Source of the DNA: Oleispirillum naphthae
GTDB taxonomy: Bacteria > Pseudomonadota > Alphaproteobacteria > Rhodospirillales > Rhodospirillaceae
Assembly (NCBI GenBank): GCA_027864655.1
Contig: JAQAZG010000005.1
Coordinates: 152,591 to 216,590, forward strand
DNA length: 64,000 bases
Direction of reading: 5' to 3'
Shown: positions 26,251-37,094 of the stretch, piece by piece
How positions within the stretch are numbered: the stretch's first letter is position 1
Layout of the letters: each line of letters begins with the position of its first letter
Translations under genes and position numbers: made by a program
The notes under the pieces: generated by a model
Databases searched by the model: none
Told to the model about the DNA's origin: nothing
What the model saw: the letters and a program-made list of their open reading frames with translations, nothing else

Positions 26251-29200
26251 TCATACCAATGAAGGCTGTTCGCGGAGAGTTTCGGCGACCTTGAGATCGA
26301 CCGAGACGAGTTGCGAGACGCCGCGTTCCGCCATGGTGACGCCGAACAGGCGGTCCATGCGGGCCATGGTCATGCGGTGGTGGGTGATCACCAGGAAGCG
26401 CGTTTCGCGGTCCGCCGCCATTTCTGCGAGCAAAAGACAGAAGCGATCGACGTTGGCGTCGTCCAAGGGCGCGTCCACCTCGTCGAGGATGCAGATCGGC
26501 GCCGGATTGCTGCGGAACACCGCGAACAGCAGGGCCAGCGCGGTGAGCGCCTGCTCGCCGCCGGAGAGCAGGGAAAGCAGTTGCAGCCGCTTGCCCGGCG
26601 GACTCGCCATGATCTCCAGTCCCGCGGCCAGCGGGTCGTCGTTCTCGATCAGGCTGAGGTAGGCGCGGCCGCCGCCGAACAGCACGGTGAAGATCTCCTG
26701 GAAGGCGCGGTTGACCGTCTCGAAGCTCTGCTGCAACCGCGCCTGGCCCTCGCGGTTGAGTTCCGCGATACCCTGGCGCAGCCGCGCGATGGCGGAGAGC
26801 AGGTCGGTGCGCTCGGTCTCCAGGCCCTCGATCTGCTTGCCCACGTCCTCGGCCTCGATCTCGGCGCGCAGGTTGACCGGCCCCAGGCGCTCGCGCTCCG
26901 CGGCGCGGCGCTCGGCGCGCTCGGAAATCTCGGCGGAGCCCATCTCGGCGAAGCGCGCATCGGCGACGATGCCGCCGATCGCGCAGTTGAGGTATTCGCG
27001 GCAGCGCGCCTCGATCTCGCGGCAGGCCTGGTCGCGGCGTTCCAGCGCCGCTTCGGCGCGCACCCGGTCCTCGCGGCTGGACGCCGCGGCGCGGTCCGCC
27101 TCCTTGAGGCGCGCATCGGCGGCGCGCAGGGCGGAATCCCGCACCGCCAGTGCGTCGTCGGCGGCGCGGCGCGCCGCCTCGGCGGCTTCCAGGTCGGCGG
27201 AGAGCGAGGCGCGCCGCTCCGCCAGAACCTGAGGCCGGGCGCGCAGGGACTCGCGCTCGGTCTCCGCTTCGGCGAGGCGGGAGGCCAGAGAGGCGCGGTA
27301 GTCGCGGGCGGCGGTTTCGCGTTCCGTCCAGGCGCGGTCCTCGTCGGCGAGGGAGTTCAGCCGTCCGGCGCGCATCTCGGTTTCGCGGCGGTCGGCGTCG
27401 CGCGCCGCGCGTGCGTTGAGGGTGCGGGAACGCGCCGCATCGGCGGCGGCGCGGGCCGCCGTGGCGGCGGCCTGCAATGCGGGAAGGGTGGATTCGCCGC
27501 CGTCCTCGGATGCGGCGGCGAGCGCCGCCTCCGCCTCCGCCCGCTCCACCGCCAGGGACTGGCGCGAATCGGCGAAGTGTTGCAGGCGGTCCTCCGCGTC
27601 GTCGTTTTCGCGGCGCAGGCGGTCGCGCGCCGCGCGCGCCTCTCCCGCCCTCGCCTCGGCGGCGCGCGCCGCGTCGCGCGCGGCGCGTTCGGCGGTCTCG
27701 GCGGCGGCGGCGGCCCCGGCGGCGGCGGCGCGGGCGGCCTCCGCCGCGGCGCGGGCATCGGCGAGGCGCGGCAGGCCGCCCTGCATCCCGCGCAGGCGGT
27801 TGCCCTGCTCCAGGCGCTTCGCCGCGGCGGAGGGCGCGCCGGGGCGCACGACGAATCCGTCCCAGCGCCACAGCCCGCCGTCGGCGGAAACCAGGCACTG
27901 GCCGGGGGAAAGCCTGGGCGCCAGCGCGTCGCCGGTGGCCGCATCGGGCGCCAGGAAGGCAAGCGAGAGCCGCCGCGCCAGGGCGGCGGGGGCGGAAACC
28001 CGGGCGGCGAGCGCGGGCAGCTCCGCGGGCGGCGCGGGCGGCGCGGCGAGCGGCGGATAGACCCGCCAGGCGCGCGGCGGCTTCGTCCCGCCGTCGTCCT
28101 CCGGCGCGTCGGCGCCATGGTCGAGAAGCGCGGCGGCGGCGGCCTCGAACCCCGCCTCGGCGCGCACCCGGTCGAGCACCGGCGCGCCCGCCGCGCCGGT
28201 ATCGGCGGAGAGCACCGCCTCCAGGGCTTCGACCTCGGCGGCGAGGCGGCGGTGCGCCGCATCGGCTGCGGCGAACGCCTCGGCGCTCGCGGTGCGTTCC
28301 GCCGCGGCGCGGGCGCGGGCGGCCTCCGCCGCGTCGCGCGCCTCCTGCGCGGCCTCGGAGGCCGCCTCCGCCTCCGCCGCGGCGGTCTCCGCGCCGCGCA
28401 TCGTCTCCGGCGGCACGCATTTCGCCTGCGCCGCGGCGATCTGCACCTCGATCTGCCGTTCCCGCGCGAGAACACGGGCGAGCGCCGCCTCCGCATCGTC
28501 GCGGCGGCGGGTCGCCGCCTTGATCGTCGCCTCGGTCTCGGCGAGGCGCGTCGTCGCCGCGGCGAGTTCGGCCTCGGCGGCGGCCAGCGCCGCCTCCGCT
28601 TCGTCCGCCTGGGCCTGCAAGGCGGCGCTCGCCGCCGGGGCGGCCTCCGCCGCCGCGGTCAGGCGGGCGCGCTCCGCCGCGATCTCCCCGCGCCGCCGCG
28701 CCGCATCGGCGCACTGCGCATCCGCCCGCGCGATGTCCCCGGCAACCTGGGCCAGCCGTTCCGCATTGCCGCGCGTCGCCCGCTCCAGGCGGCGTTCCTC
28801 GTCCTCCAGGGCCTCGCGCGCCATGGCGAAGCGTTGCAACGCCGCGTTCGCCGCATTCGCCGCCTCGCGCGCCGGGTCCACCGCGGCGAAGGCCTCCGCC
28901 TGCAACGTCGAGGCGGCTGCTGCTGCGGCGGCGGCGGCGGCCACCGCCGCTTCCGCCTCGGCGAGCGCGGCGCGCGCCTCCTCCCGCGCCGCCACCGCCT
29001 CGTCCCAGTTGCGGCGGGTGAGCGCGATTTCAAGCGCCCGGATATCCTCGGAAAGGGTGCGGTAGCGCACCGCCTGCCGCGCCTGGCGGTCCAGTCCCTG
29101 CTTCTGCGCGGTCAGCGCGTTGAGCACGTCGTCGAGGCGGGTGAGGTTGTTCTCCGCGGCGCGCAGGCGCAGTTCCGCCTCGTGGCGGCGCGAATAGAGG

Positions 29201-29718
29201 CCGGAAATTCCCGCCGCCTCCTCCAGCAGCGCGCGGCGCTCCGCCGGCGCGGCGGCGATCAGCGCGCCGATGCGTCCCTGCGAGACGATGGCGGTGGAGC
29301 GCGCGCCGGTGGCCGCATCGGCGAACAGGAGCTGCACGTCGCGGGCGCGCACCTCCTTGCCGTTGACGCGGTAGTTGGAGCCGCAGCCGCGCTCGATGCG
29401 GCGGCTGACCTCCAGTTCGTCGGCGGTGTTGAGGTGCGTGGGGGCGGTGCGGGCGCGGTTGTCGAGGGTCAGCGTCACCTCGGCGACGTTGCGCGCCGGG
29501 CGCTCGCGGCTGCCGGCGAAGATCACGTCGTCCATCTCGCCGCCGCGCATCTGCCGGGCGGAGGTTTCCCCCATCGCCCAGCGCATCGCCTCGACGAGAT
29601 TGGACTTGCCGCAGCCGTTCGGGCCGACCACTCCGGTCAGCCCCGGTTCGACCAGGAGTTCCGTCGGCTCGACGAAGGATTTGAAACCGGAGAGGCGCAG
29701 CTTGGTGAACTGGATCAT
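26251..29718 (-). CDS. smc: Chromosome segregation ATPase SMC
   Basis: The 1155-residue product has an N-terminal head with Walker A GVVGPNGCGKSNLVEAMRWA (about 29-48), a first coiled coil rich in Ala, Glu and Arg, and a hinge around residues 510-660. A second coiled coil and a C-terminal head with signature LLSGGEQALTALALLFAVF and Walker B ICILDEVDAPLDDANVDRFC follow. It compacts and segregates the chromosome with ScpA and ScpB, which are not adjacent here. It is the last gene of a dciA-dsbA-like-smc run, 57 bases after the preceding stop. Confidence 0.95.
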   Translation of the reverse strand: MIQFTKLRLSGFKSFVEPTELLVEPGLTGVVGPNGCGKSNLVEAMRWAMGETSARQMRGGEMDDVIFAGSRERPARNVAEVTLTLDNRARTAPTHLNTADELEVSRRIERGCGSNYRVNGKEVRARDVQLLFADAATGARSTAIVSQGRIGALIAAAPAERRALLEEAAGISGLYSRRHEAELRLRAAENNLTRLDDVLNALTAQKQGLDRQARQAVRYRTLSEDIRALEIALTRRNWDEAVAAREEARAALAEAEAAVAAAAAAAAAASTLQAEAFAAVDPAREAANAANAALQRFAMAREALEDEERRLERATRGNAERLAQVAGDIARADAQCADAARRRGEIAAERARLTAAAEAAPAASAALQAQADEAEAALAAAEAELAAATTRLAETEATIKAATRRRDDAEAALARVLARERQIEVQIAAAQAKCVPPETMRGAETAAAEAEAASEAAQEARDAAEAARARAAAERTASAEAFAAADAAHRRLAAEVEALEAVLSADTGAAGAPVLDRVRAEAGFEAAAAALLDHGADAPEDDGGTKPPRAWRVYPPLAAPPAPPAELPALAARVSAPAALARRLSLAFLAPDAATGDALAPRLSPGQCLVSADGGLWRWDGFVVRPGAPSAAAKRLEQGNRLRGMQGGLPRLADARAAAEAARAAAAGAAAAAETAERAARDAARAAEARAGEARAARDRLRRENDDAEDRLQHFADSRQSLAVERAEAEAALAAASEDGGESTLPALQAAATAARAAADAARSRTLNARAARDADRRETEMRAGRLNSLADEDRAWTERETAARDYRASLASRLAEAETERESLRARPQVLAERRASLSADLEAAEAARRAADDALAVRDSALRAADARLKEADRAAASSREDRVRAEAALERRDQACREIEARCREYLNCAIGGIVADARFAEMGSAEISERAERRAAERERLGPVNLRAEIEAEDVGKQIEGLETERTDLLSAIARLRQGIAELNREGQARLQQSFETVNRAFQEIFTVLFGGGRAYLSLIENDDPLAAGLEIMASPPGKRLQLLSLLSGGEQALTALALLFAVFRSNPAPICILDEVDAPLDDANVDRFCLLLAEMAADRETRFLVITHHRMTMARMDRLFGVTMAERGVSQLVSVDLKVAETLREQPSLV

Positions 29719-29775
29719 CCGGCGATTATGCCCGGTTGATCGGCGCTGCCAAGAGGGGTTTGCGATAACCGCGCG

Positions 29776-30402
29776 TCAGGACTTGCGTTTTGCCTCCGCC
29801 TCGGCGGCCTCGATCGCCGCCGCCAGGTCCTTGCGCGGGCTGTTGGCGGCGACCCTGTGGCCGTTGATGACGAGAGTCGGGGTCGAATCGACGCCGTAGT
29901 CCTTTTCCGCCTTTTCCCGCTGGTCCATCAGCGCCTGGAACAGTTCCTTGTCGGCCAGCGCGGTCTCCACCGCCTTGGCCGACATCCCGGCGAGGGCGGC
30001 GAGCTGGGTCAGCGCCTCGCGCGGGTTCTGCGCGGCGGCCCAGTGCCGCTGCTCGGAGAACAGCGCCTCGGAAAGCGCGGCGGCGGTCGCCTTCGGCGCG
30101 CTGTGCACCAGCATCGAGGCGGCCATCGCCACGCCGTCCAGCGGAAAGTCGGAAAACACCATGCGGGCGCGGCCGGTGTCCACATAGGTTTTGACCAGCC
30201 AGGGCCGCGTCTCGATGTGGAAGGTGGCGCAGTGCGGGCAGGTGTAGGAGGAGTATTCGAGGATCGTCACCGGCGCGCCGTCGCGCCCCAGGCTGAGATC
30301 GGCGAGGCGGGCGGGCCCGGCGGCGCGCGCGGCGCGCGGCAGCAGGCAAAGCGCGGCGGACGCCGCGGAGGCGGCAAGCAGGGAACGGCGGGTCAGCGGC
30401 AC
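29776..30402 (-). CDS. DsbA-family thiol oxidoreductase, exported (possible Tat signal)
   Basis: The 208-residue product starts at GTG 30402 with GAGGAG seven bases upstream. Its signal VPLTRRSLLAASAASAALCL has twin arginines before a weak hydrophobic stretch, so Tat export is possible. The thioredoxin-fold domain shows the active site YTCPHCATF (C-P-H-C), a helical insert, and the cis-Pro strand STPTLVINGH. It matches the DsbA/DsbG-like thioredoxin_4 family. It would make or repair disulphides in the periplasm. It sits between dciA and smc, a neighbourhood common in this class. Confidence 0.88.
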   Translation of the reverse strand: MPLTRRSLLAASAASAALCLLPRAARAAGPARLADLSLGRDGAPVTILEYSSYTCPHCATFHIETRPWLVKTYVDTGRARMVFSDFPLDGVAMAASMLVHSAPKATAAALSEALFSEQRHWAAAQNPREALTQLAALAGMSAKAVETALADKELFQALMDQREKAEKDYGVDSTPTLVINGHRVAANSPRKDLAAAIEAAEAEAKRKS

Positions 30403-30461
30403 GAAGCAACTCCTCGAAAGATGCGCGACGTCCCAACAGATAAAGCGCCGATCGCGCCCTG

Positions 30462-30971
30462 TCATCCCCCCGCGCGGTTTCCGGCGCGGAGGGAGCGGCC
30501 GAGGGCCTCCAGCGCGGCGCGCAGGTCCGGGTCGTCGATGCCCGCCACCAGGGCCGCCTCCTCCGCCGAAAGCGGCGGCGGGTCGGGCGGCGGCGGCTTC
30601 GGCGCGGGCGGCGGCGGCAGGGTGCCGGGGGCGATCTTCAGCTTTCCCACCGCGTCGAAACCGAAATAGCCGTTGATGCGGGCGCACAGCTCCGGTTCCT
30701 GATGCTTCAGCAGCGTGGCGAAGGCGGAGGAGGCGACCCGCAGATGCAACACCGGCGGCCCGCCGTCGCGCGGCTTCGCCAGCCGCACCGGGCGGCACAG
30801 CGCCGCAGTCTCCGGCCCGGCCACCGCCTCCCAACGGGTCAACAGATCCGCCTCGACGAACCCCCTGCGCCCGATCATCGGACGCACCACCGCCGCGGCG
30901 GCCATCCCCAAGGGATGCGGCCGCCTGCGGCGCCTCGGCGGCGCAGGAACAGGCGCGGTCGGCTTCTTCAT
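30462..30971 (-). CDS. dciA: DciA-like protein (DUF721), replicative helicase loader
   Basis: The 169-residue product has a basic N-terminus (KKPTAPVPAPPRRRRRPHPL), then the DUF721 domain: GFVEADLLTRWEAVAGPETA, RPVRLAKPRDGGPPVLHLRV, and FATLLKHQEPELCARINGYF (about 30-115). A Pro-rich linker and a helical tail follow. DUF721 proteins were shown to be DciA, which recruits or loads DnaB in bacteria lacking DnaC/DnaI. Start ATG 30971 avoids reading into the adjacent repeat. It leads the dciA-dsbA-smc group and is divergent from mutY. Confidence 0.82.
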   Translation of the reverse strand: MKKPTAPVPAPPRRRRRPHPLGMAAAAVVRPMIGRRGFVEADLLTRWEAVAGPETAALCRPVRLAKPRDGGPPVLHLRVASSAFATLLKHQEPELCARINGYFGFDAVGKLKIAPGTLPPPPAPKPPPPDPPPLSAEEAALVAGIDDPDLRAALEALGRSLRAGNRAGG

Positions 30972-31011
30972 GCCTGCATCATAGGCGCGAAGGCGAAAAA
31001 GCCAAAACTTT

Positions 31012-31180
31012 GCGAGGGGACTCGGTCCCCTCGCGCACCCCCTAACTTTTAGCTTTTGCGCGTAGCGCGATAGAGCCATCACGCCGCGTGAGGATTGATA
31101 GCCGCTACGCGGCGGAAAACTTATGGGGTCAAGGGGTCCGCGGCCCCTTGCGGGTCCGGGCGGAGCCCGGCCTGGTTTTT
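31012..31180. repeat. Structured intergenic repeat, copy 3
   Basis: A 23-nt hairpin (GCGAGGGGAC/GTCCCCTCGC, 31012-31034) is followed by the core GCACCCCCTAACTTTTAGC, TTTTGCGCGTAGCGCGATAG, then GCCGCTACGCGGCGGAAAAC and TTATGGGGTC. More hairpins come next: CAAGGGG/CCCCTTG (31130-31150) and CCGGGC/GCCCGG (31156-31170), then five T (31176-31180). It lies between the divergent dciA and mutY genes, so here it must sit in or next to promoters. Confidence 0.75.
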
Positions 31181-31222
31181 CCCATCCTTGACGCCACGGC
31201 CCCGCCGGGGCATCTGAGAGCG

Positions 31223-32329
31223 ATGCCGGATGTTCTCGCCGCCCTGCCTGCCGCGCCCGCCGTTTTGGCGGCGCGGCTGCTTGCCTGGTACGACGCCGGG
31301 CACCGCGCGTTGCCGTGGCGGCCGGAGGCGGGGGCGCTGGGCGACCCCTACCGCGTGTGGCTGTCCGAGGTGATGCTGCAACAGACCACGGTGGCCGCGG
31401 TGATCCCCTATTTCGAAAAGTTCCTGGCGTCCTGGCCGACGCTGGCGGAGCTTGCCGCCGCCGAGGATGCGGCGGTGATGGCCGCGTGGGCGGGGTTGGG
31501 TTACTACAGCCGGGCGCGCAACCTGCTCGCCTGCGCCCGCGCCGTGGCGGCGGAACACGGCGGGCGCTTCCCCGATACGGAGGAAGGCTTGCGCGCCCTG
31601 CCGGGGGTGGGGCCGTACACCGCCGCCGCTGTCGCCGCCATCGCCTTCGGCCGCCGCGCCGCCGCGGTGGACGGCAATGTGGAGCGCATCCTCGCCCGCC
31701 TGACCGACGACGCCACGCCCTTGCCCGCGTTCAAGCCCGCCGCGCGCGCCCTCGGCCTCGCGCTGGTTCCGGCGGAACGGCCCGGCGACTTCGCCCAGGC
31801 GGCGATCGACCTCGGCGCGCTGGTCTGCCGCCCGCGCGAACCGGACTGCCTGCTCTGCCCGTGGCGCGATGTCTGCCGTGCCCGCGCCGCGGGCACCATC
31901 TCCCAGCGCCCGCTGCGCCCGCCCAAGGCGGAGAAGCCGCACCGCCGCGGAACCGCCTTCTGGGTCGAGCGCGATGGCTGCGTCTGGCTGGTGCGCCGCC
32001 CGGCCAAGGGGCTGCTCGGCGGCATGGCCGCCTTCCCCTGCACCGAATGGTCCGCCGACCCGCCGCCCGCCGCGCTGCCTCCAGGCTGGGCCGCCACGCC
32101 GCTCAATGCCACGGTGCGCCACGTCTTCACTCACTTCTCCCTCGACCTCGCGGTGGTCAAACTCAGTCCCCCGCCACAGGCAGACCCCGCCACGGCCTTC
32201 GGTCCCGGCGCATGGGTGCCGATGGAAAAAATCGACGGCCTGCCCACGGTGATGGAGAAGGTGCGTGCCGCCGCTATGGGGAAAAACAAAACGTTGCGAG
32301 GGGACTCGGTCCCCTCGCGCACCCCATAA
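31223..32329 (+). CDS. mutY: A/G-specific adenine DNA glycosylase MutY
   Basis: The 368-residue product has the catalytic Glu region LSEVMLQQTTVAAVIPYFEK, helix-hairpin-helix LPGVGPYTAAAVAAIAFGRR with the catalytic Asp in AAVDGNVERI, and a [4Fe-4S] motif C-x6-C-x2-C-x5-C (CRPREPDCLLCPWRDVC). A C-terminal NUDIX-like 8-oxoG domain follows (GTAFWVERDGCVWLVRRPAK; VFTHFSLDLAVV). It removes A mispaired with 8-oxoG. ATG 31223 gives the normal start. The last sixteen residues (GKNKTLRGDSVPSRTP) are translated from the adjacent repeat hairpin, and the stop TAA lies in the repeat's CCATAACTT. Confidence 0.93.
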   Translation: MPDVLAALPAAPAVLAARLLAWYDAGHRALPWRPEAGALGDPYRVWLSEVMLQQTTVAAVIPYFEKFLASWPTLAELAAAEDAAVMAAWAGLGYYSRARNLLACARAVAAEHGGRFPDTEEGLRALPGVGPYTAAAVAAIAFGRRAAAVDGNVERILARLTDDATPLPAFKPAARALGLALVPAERPGDFAQAAIDLGALVCRPREPDCLLCPWRDVCRARAAGTISQRPLRPPKAEKPHRRGTAFWVERDGCVWLVRRPAKGLLGGMAAFPCTEWSADPPPAALPPGWAATPLNATVRHVFTHFSLDLAVVKLSPPPQADPATAFGPGAWVPMEKIDGLPTVMEKVRAAAMGKNKTLRGDSVPSRTP

Positions 32330-32468
32330 CTTCTTTATTTTCGCGCGTAGCGCGATGAGACCATCGCGCGGCGTGACAGTCGATTGCCGCTTCGCGGCGA
32401 GAAAAAAGTCATGGGGTCTGGGGCCTGCGGCCCCGGCGGGGTCCGGGGGCGGAGCCCCGGCCTGTTTT

Positions 32469-32470
<2 letters not shown>
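32285..32470. repeat. Structured intergenic repeat, copy 4 (overlaps mutY 3' end and touches ccrM stop)
   Basis: The same layout as copy 3 is seen: hairpin GCGAGGGGAC/GTCCCCTCGC (32296-32318), core GCACCCCATAACTTC, TATTTTCGCGCGTAGCGCGA, then TTGCCGCTTCGCGGCGAGAA and AAGTCATGGGGTC. Hairpins GGGGCC/GGCCCC (32420-32434) and CCGGGG-type arms around 32443-32460 follow, then six T (32465-32470). The first hairpin is inside the mutY reading frame. The T-run reads as part of the TAA stop of ccrM on the other strand. Confidence 0.78.
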
Positions 32471-34209
<1,739 letters not shown>

Positions 34210-34214
34210 GGGCC

Positions 34215-36038
34215 TCAGCGGTTCAGGAAGGGCCCGTCGGGCCGCGCCGCGAGGCGCGCCTCCAGGCGGTCGAGCGAAGTATAGACCGGCCAGCGGCCCG
34301 AGGCCACGGCGTCCAGGGACGGGGTGTCCTGGTTCAGCCGCAGGCGGTAGATCCAGAGGTTGGCCATGATCCGCTCGATGAAGTGCCGGGTCTCGCGGGA
34401 GGCGAGGGATTCGATGAACAGCAGCGGGTCGTCGCCCGCCTTGGCCTTGCGGCTCCACGCGGCGAGGTTGCCCGGCCCGCCGTTGTAGGCGACCGCGAGG
34501 AAGAACAGGTTGCCGCCGATATAGGGCTCGGCGAGCAGGTGGTTGAGGTAGCGCTGGCCGAGCGCCAGGTTGATCCCGGGGTCGAAGAGGATGTCGCGGT
34601 TGCGCGCCTCGCGCGAGATGAAGCGCGCGGTGGCGGGCATCAGCTGCATCAGGCCGCGCGCCCCGGCGTGGCTTTTGGCGTTGGGGTCGAAGCCGGATTC
34701 CTGCCGCGCGAAGGCGTAGACCAGGGCGCGGTCGAGGGTCCAGCCGCCGTCGGGGGTCCAGTTGGGCACCGGGTAGCGGGCGTTGTCGTAGATCACCCCC
34801 TCGCGGCGCTGCATCTCGGCGGAGAGGCGGATCGACAGCCCGGCGAGCCCCCCGGCCCCGGCGACGGCGACGATCGCCTGCTGCGTCGGCGGATCGACGG
34901 CGGGGAAGAGGCGGCGCAGTTCCGCCTCGGCGTAGGCGTCCTCGCCCACCTGCATCAGCGCCAGCGCGCGGCGGCCGCCGTCGTACTGCGCCACGGTGTC
35001 GCGGTCGGCGCGGGACATCGTCTCCGCATCCCAGCCGAAGCCGATGGGCAGGCCGAGGGAGCGCCGCGCGATCAGGCCGTAGAAGGTGCGCCCGTGGTCG
35101 GCGGCGAGCGAGAGCCAGGCGTTGACCGCCTGCGGCCTGCGGGCGTGCAGCGCGGCGCGCGCCGCCCACACGCCGCCCGCGGCCTGCATCCACGGGTCGG
35201 CGGAGGCGGACTCGGCGACGATGCCGAAAAAGCCTTCCGCCGCGGCGAAGCGCTTTTCCCGCCAGTTGGCGAGGCCTGCGGTCCACGCCGCCTGGGGGGC
35301 GCGCGCCGCGGAGCGGGCGGCGGCGGGTTCGGCCCAGGCGCGGGCGAGGTCGTCCTGGCCGTCGAGGAAATAGGAGAAGCCGAGCGCGCCGCGCAGGCGG
35401 TCGTAGTCGGTGTGGGTGAGCAGGCGGGGCAGCGGCGTGTCGGTGAGGATGCGCTTGGCGGTGAGCGTCGCCCCGGCGCGCAGGGCGCGGCGGAACTTGC
35501 GGGCGAGGCCGTTGGCGGCGTCGGCGTCGTGGCGGGAGAGGCGGGAGAGCGAGAGGCCGCGCAGCCACAGCTCGCCGCCGTCGATGCCGCCGCGGCCGCG
35601 CAGGCTGCGCGCGTCCTCGGCCTCGGGCACCGGGGTGGCGCGGGGGGAGCGCGCCTTCGCCAGGCGGTGGATCGCCGCGGCGTCGGGGTGGTCGGCATAG
35701 GATTCCAGCCACTGCCGCAGTTCCTCGCCGGAGCTGGTGTAGCGGGTGGGGTGGAGATAGCGCTGCGCCAGCACGGCGCCGAGCAGCACGTCGTCGGAGA
35801 GGCGTTCGATCAGGGCGTCGGCGTCGCGCCAGTGTCCGCCGCGCTGCAACGTAAAGATGCGGCGGTAGAGCGCGGCGTCGGCGGCCCCCAGCCCGCCGTC
35901 GAGCGGCTCGTCGGCGAGTTCGGAGGACGGCGCGGCGAAACCCGAAGGAGAATCGGCGGCCCGTCCCGCACCCGGAACGAGGGAGAAGGCGAGGGCGATG
36001 GTTCCGGCCAGCACGCGGACGCGCCGGCTCAGGCGCAT
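34215..36038 (-). CDS. Soluble lytic murein transglycosylase (Slt70-like)
   Basis: The 607-residue exported protein has a Sec signal (LAGTIALAFSLVPGAGRAAD cleavage region at about 27). A long helical superhelix (about 50-430) follows with TPR-like repeats, such as LYRRIFTLQRGGHWRDADAL and WREKRFAAAEGFFGIVAES. The C-terminal SLT domain has the catalytic Glu in FARQESGFDPNAKSHAGARG, LMQLMPATARF and YNGGPGNLAAWSRKA. It cuts peptidoglycan to anhydro-muropeptides in the periplasm. ATG 36038 is used since it gives the complete signal peptide. Confidence 0.9.
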   Translation of the reverse strand: MRLSRRVRVLAGTIALAFSLVPGAGRAADSPSGFAAPSSELADEPLDGGLGAADAALYRRIFTLQRGGHWRDADALIERLSDDVLLGAVLAQRYLHPTRYTSSGEELRQWLESYADHPDAAAIHRLAKARSPRATPVPEAEDARSLRGRGGIDGGELWLRGLSLSRLSRHDADAANGLARKFRRALRAGATLTAKRILTDTPLPRLLTHTDYDRLRGALGFSYFLDGQDDLARAWAEPAAARSAARAPQAAWTAGLANWREKRFAAAEGFFGIVAESASADPWMQAAGGVWAARAALHARRPQAVNAWLSLAADHGRTFYGLIARRSLGLPIGFGWDAETMSRADRDTVAQYDGGRRALALMQVGEDAYAEAELRRLFPAVDPPTQQAIVAVAGAGGLAGLSIRLSAEMQRREGVIYDNARYPVPNWTPDGGWTLDRALVYAFARQESGFDPNAKSHAGARGLMQLMPATARFISREARNRDILFDPGINLALGQRYLNHLLAEPYIGGNLFFLAVAYNGGPGNLAAWSRKAKAGDDPLLFIESLASRETRHFIERIMANLWIYRLRLNQDTPSLDAVASGRWPVYTSLDRLEARLAARPDGPFLNR

Positions 36039-36156
36039 CTTGGTGGGCGTCAACTCAAGGGTCCCCCTCTTGGGTCGGAAAGCGGATGCGTCGGCTCGTC
36101 TGCGAGAGTACCGGCCCGCGCCCCCCGGCGCAAGCGCCGGGGTGTGACGGCGATCA

Positions 36157-36957
36157 CTATCGCGGTTCGGCTGCGGCGCCGATGCGTGCCTTGAGGCCGA
36201 GGAGGTCGCGCCACACCGCCGCCTTGCTCGACGGGTTGCGCAGCAGGAAGGCGGGGTGGAAGGTGGGCAGGGCGGCGATCTCGCCCCCGGGGCGGGAAAG
36301 GCCGTGCCAGCGGCCGCGCAGGCGGGTGATGCCGTCGTGGCTGTCGAGCAGCGCGGCGGCGGCGGAGCCGCCGAGCAGCAGGATCGCCCGGGGCGCGACG
36401 AGGTCGATGGCGCGCAGCACGAAGGGCAGGCAGAGGGCGATCTCCTCCGGCGTCGGGTTGCGGTTGCCGGGCGGACGCCACGGCACGACGTTGGTGATGT
36501 AGACCGCCTCGCGCGGCCAGCCGATGGAGGCGAGCATCTTGTCCAGCAATTGGCCCGCACGGCCGACGAAGGGTATGCCGGAGCGGTCCTCGTCCGCCCC
36601 CGGGGCCTCGCCGATCACCATCAGGCGGGCGTCCGCCGGGCCGGTGCCGAACACCGTGCGGGTGGCGGTGCGGCGCAACAGGCAGGCGTCGAACGCCTCC
36701 AGCCGGGCGCGCAGCTCTTCCAGCGTCGCGGCCCCCTCCGGCGGCAGGGCGGTTGCGCGGCGCGGCGCGGCGGGCGCGGCAGCGGGCTCTTCGCGCAGGC
36801 GCGGCTGCGGCGGCGGCGGCGCGGGCGGCGGCGCGGTGCGGTCCACCGGGTCCTCGCCCACCGCGATGTCCACCCCGGCGGCGGCATACCAGCGCAGCAC
36901 CGCGGCCGCGTCGAAAGGCGCGGCGGCGGCGGGTTCGGGCGTGCGGGACTCTGTCAT
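36157..36957 (-). CDS. Family 4 uracil-DNA glycosylase
   Basis: The product of about 266 residues has a variable Pro/Ala-rich N-terminal part. The UDG4 core starts near residue 85 (ARLEAFDACLLRRTATRTVF). Motif A GEAPGADEDRSGIPFVGRAG, the segment ITNVVPWRPPGNRNPTPEEI, and motif B-like LPTFHPAFLLRNPS follow. Cysteines at the expected spots suggest the [4Fe-4S] cluster, though the usual first CxxC looks reduced to a single Cys in this group. It removes uracil from DNA. The start is either ATG 36957 or 36966; the latter lies in a palindrome. Confidence 0.87.
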   Translation of the reverse strand: MTESRTPEPAAAAPFDAAAVLRWYAAAGVDIAVGEDPVDRTAPPPAPPPPQPRLREEPAAAPAAPRRATALPPEGAATLEELRARLEAFDACLLRRTATRTVFGTGPADARLMVIGEAPGADEDRSGIPFVGRAGQLLDKMLASIGWPREAVYITNVVPWRPPGNRNPTPEEIALCLPFVLRAIDLVAPRAILLLGGSAAAALLDSHDGITRLRGRWHGLSRPGGEIAALPTFHPAFLLRNPSSKAAVWRDLLGLKARIGAAAEPR

Positions 36958-36960
36958 GGG

Positions 36961-37015
36961 CCGCATGCTAGCATGCGGACTTGGCGGCTGCCAGCGCGTG
37001 ACGGCCCGCTGGCAG
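36961..37015. promoter_or_regulatory. Palindromic operator-like sites in the divergent udg / etf-QO region
   Basis: CCGCATGCTAGCATGCGG (36961-36978) is a perfect 18-bp palindrome directly at the start of the glycosylase gene. A second inverted repeat, CTGCCAGCG (36988-36996) and CGCTGGCAG (37007-37015), follows. A TATAAC -10-like element lies near 37032 on the plus strand. Together these could be binding sites of one or two dimeric regulators; no known consensus was recognised. Confidence 0.4.
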
Positions 37016-37094
37016 GCGCGCGCGTCTGTGCTATAACTGCGGTCCGCCGCGCCCGACGGGCGCAGGGGTTTGTTTTTGCAAGGACGTTGCCGGG

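Noticed and set aside
26311..29739. 1142-codon open frame on the plus strand opposite smc
   Set aside because: It mirrors the GC-rich smc gene codon by codon, has low-complexity Arg/Gly/Ala content and no ribosome site. SMC motifs on the other strand are unambiguous.
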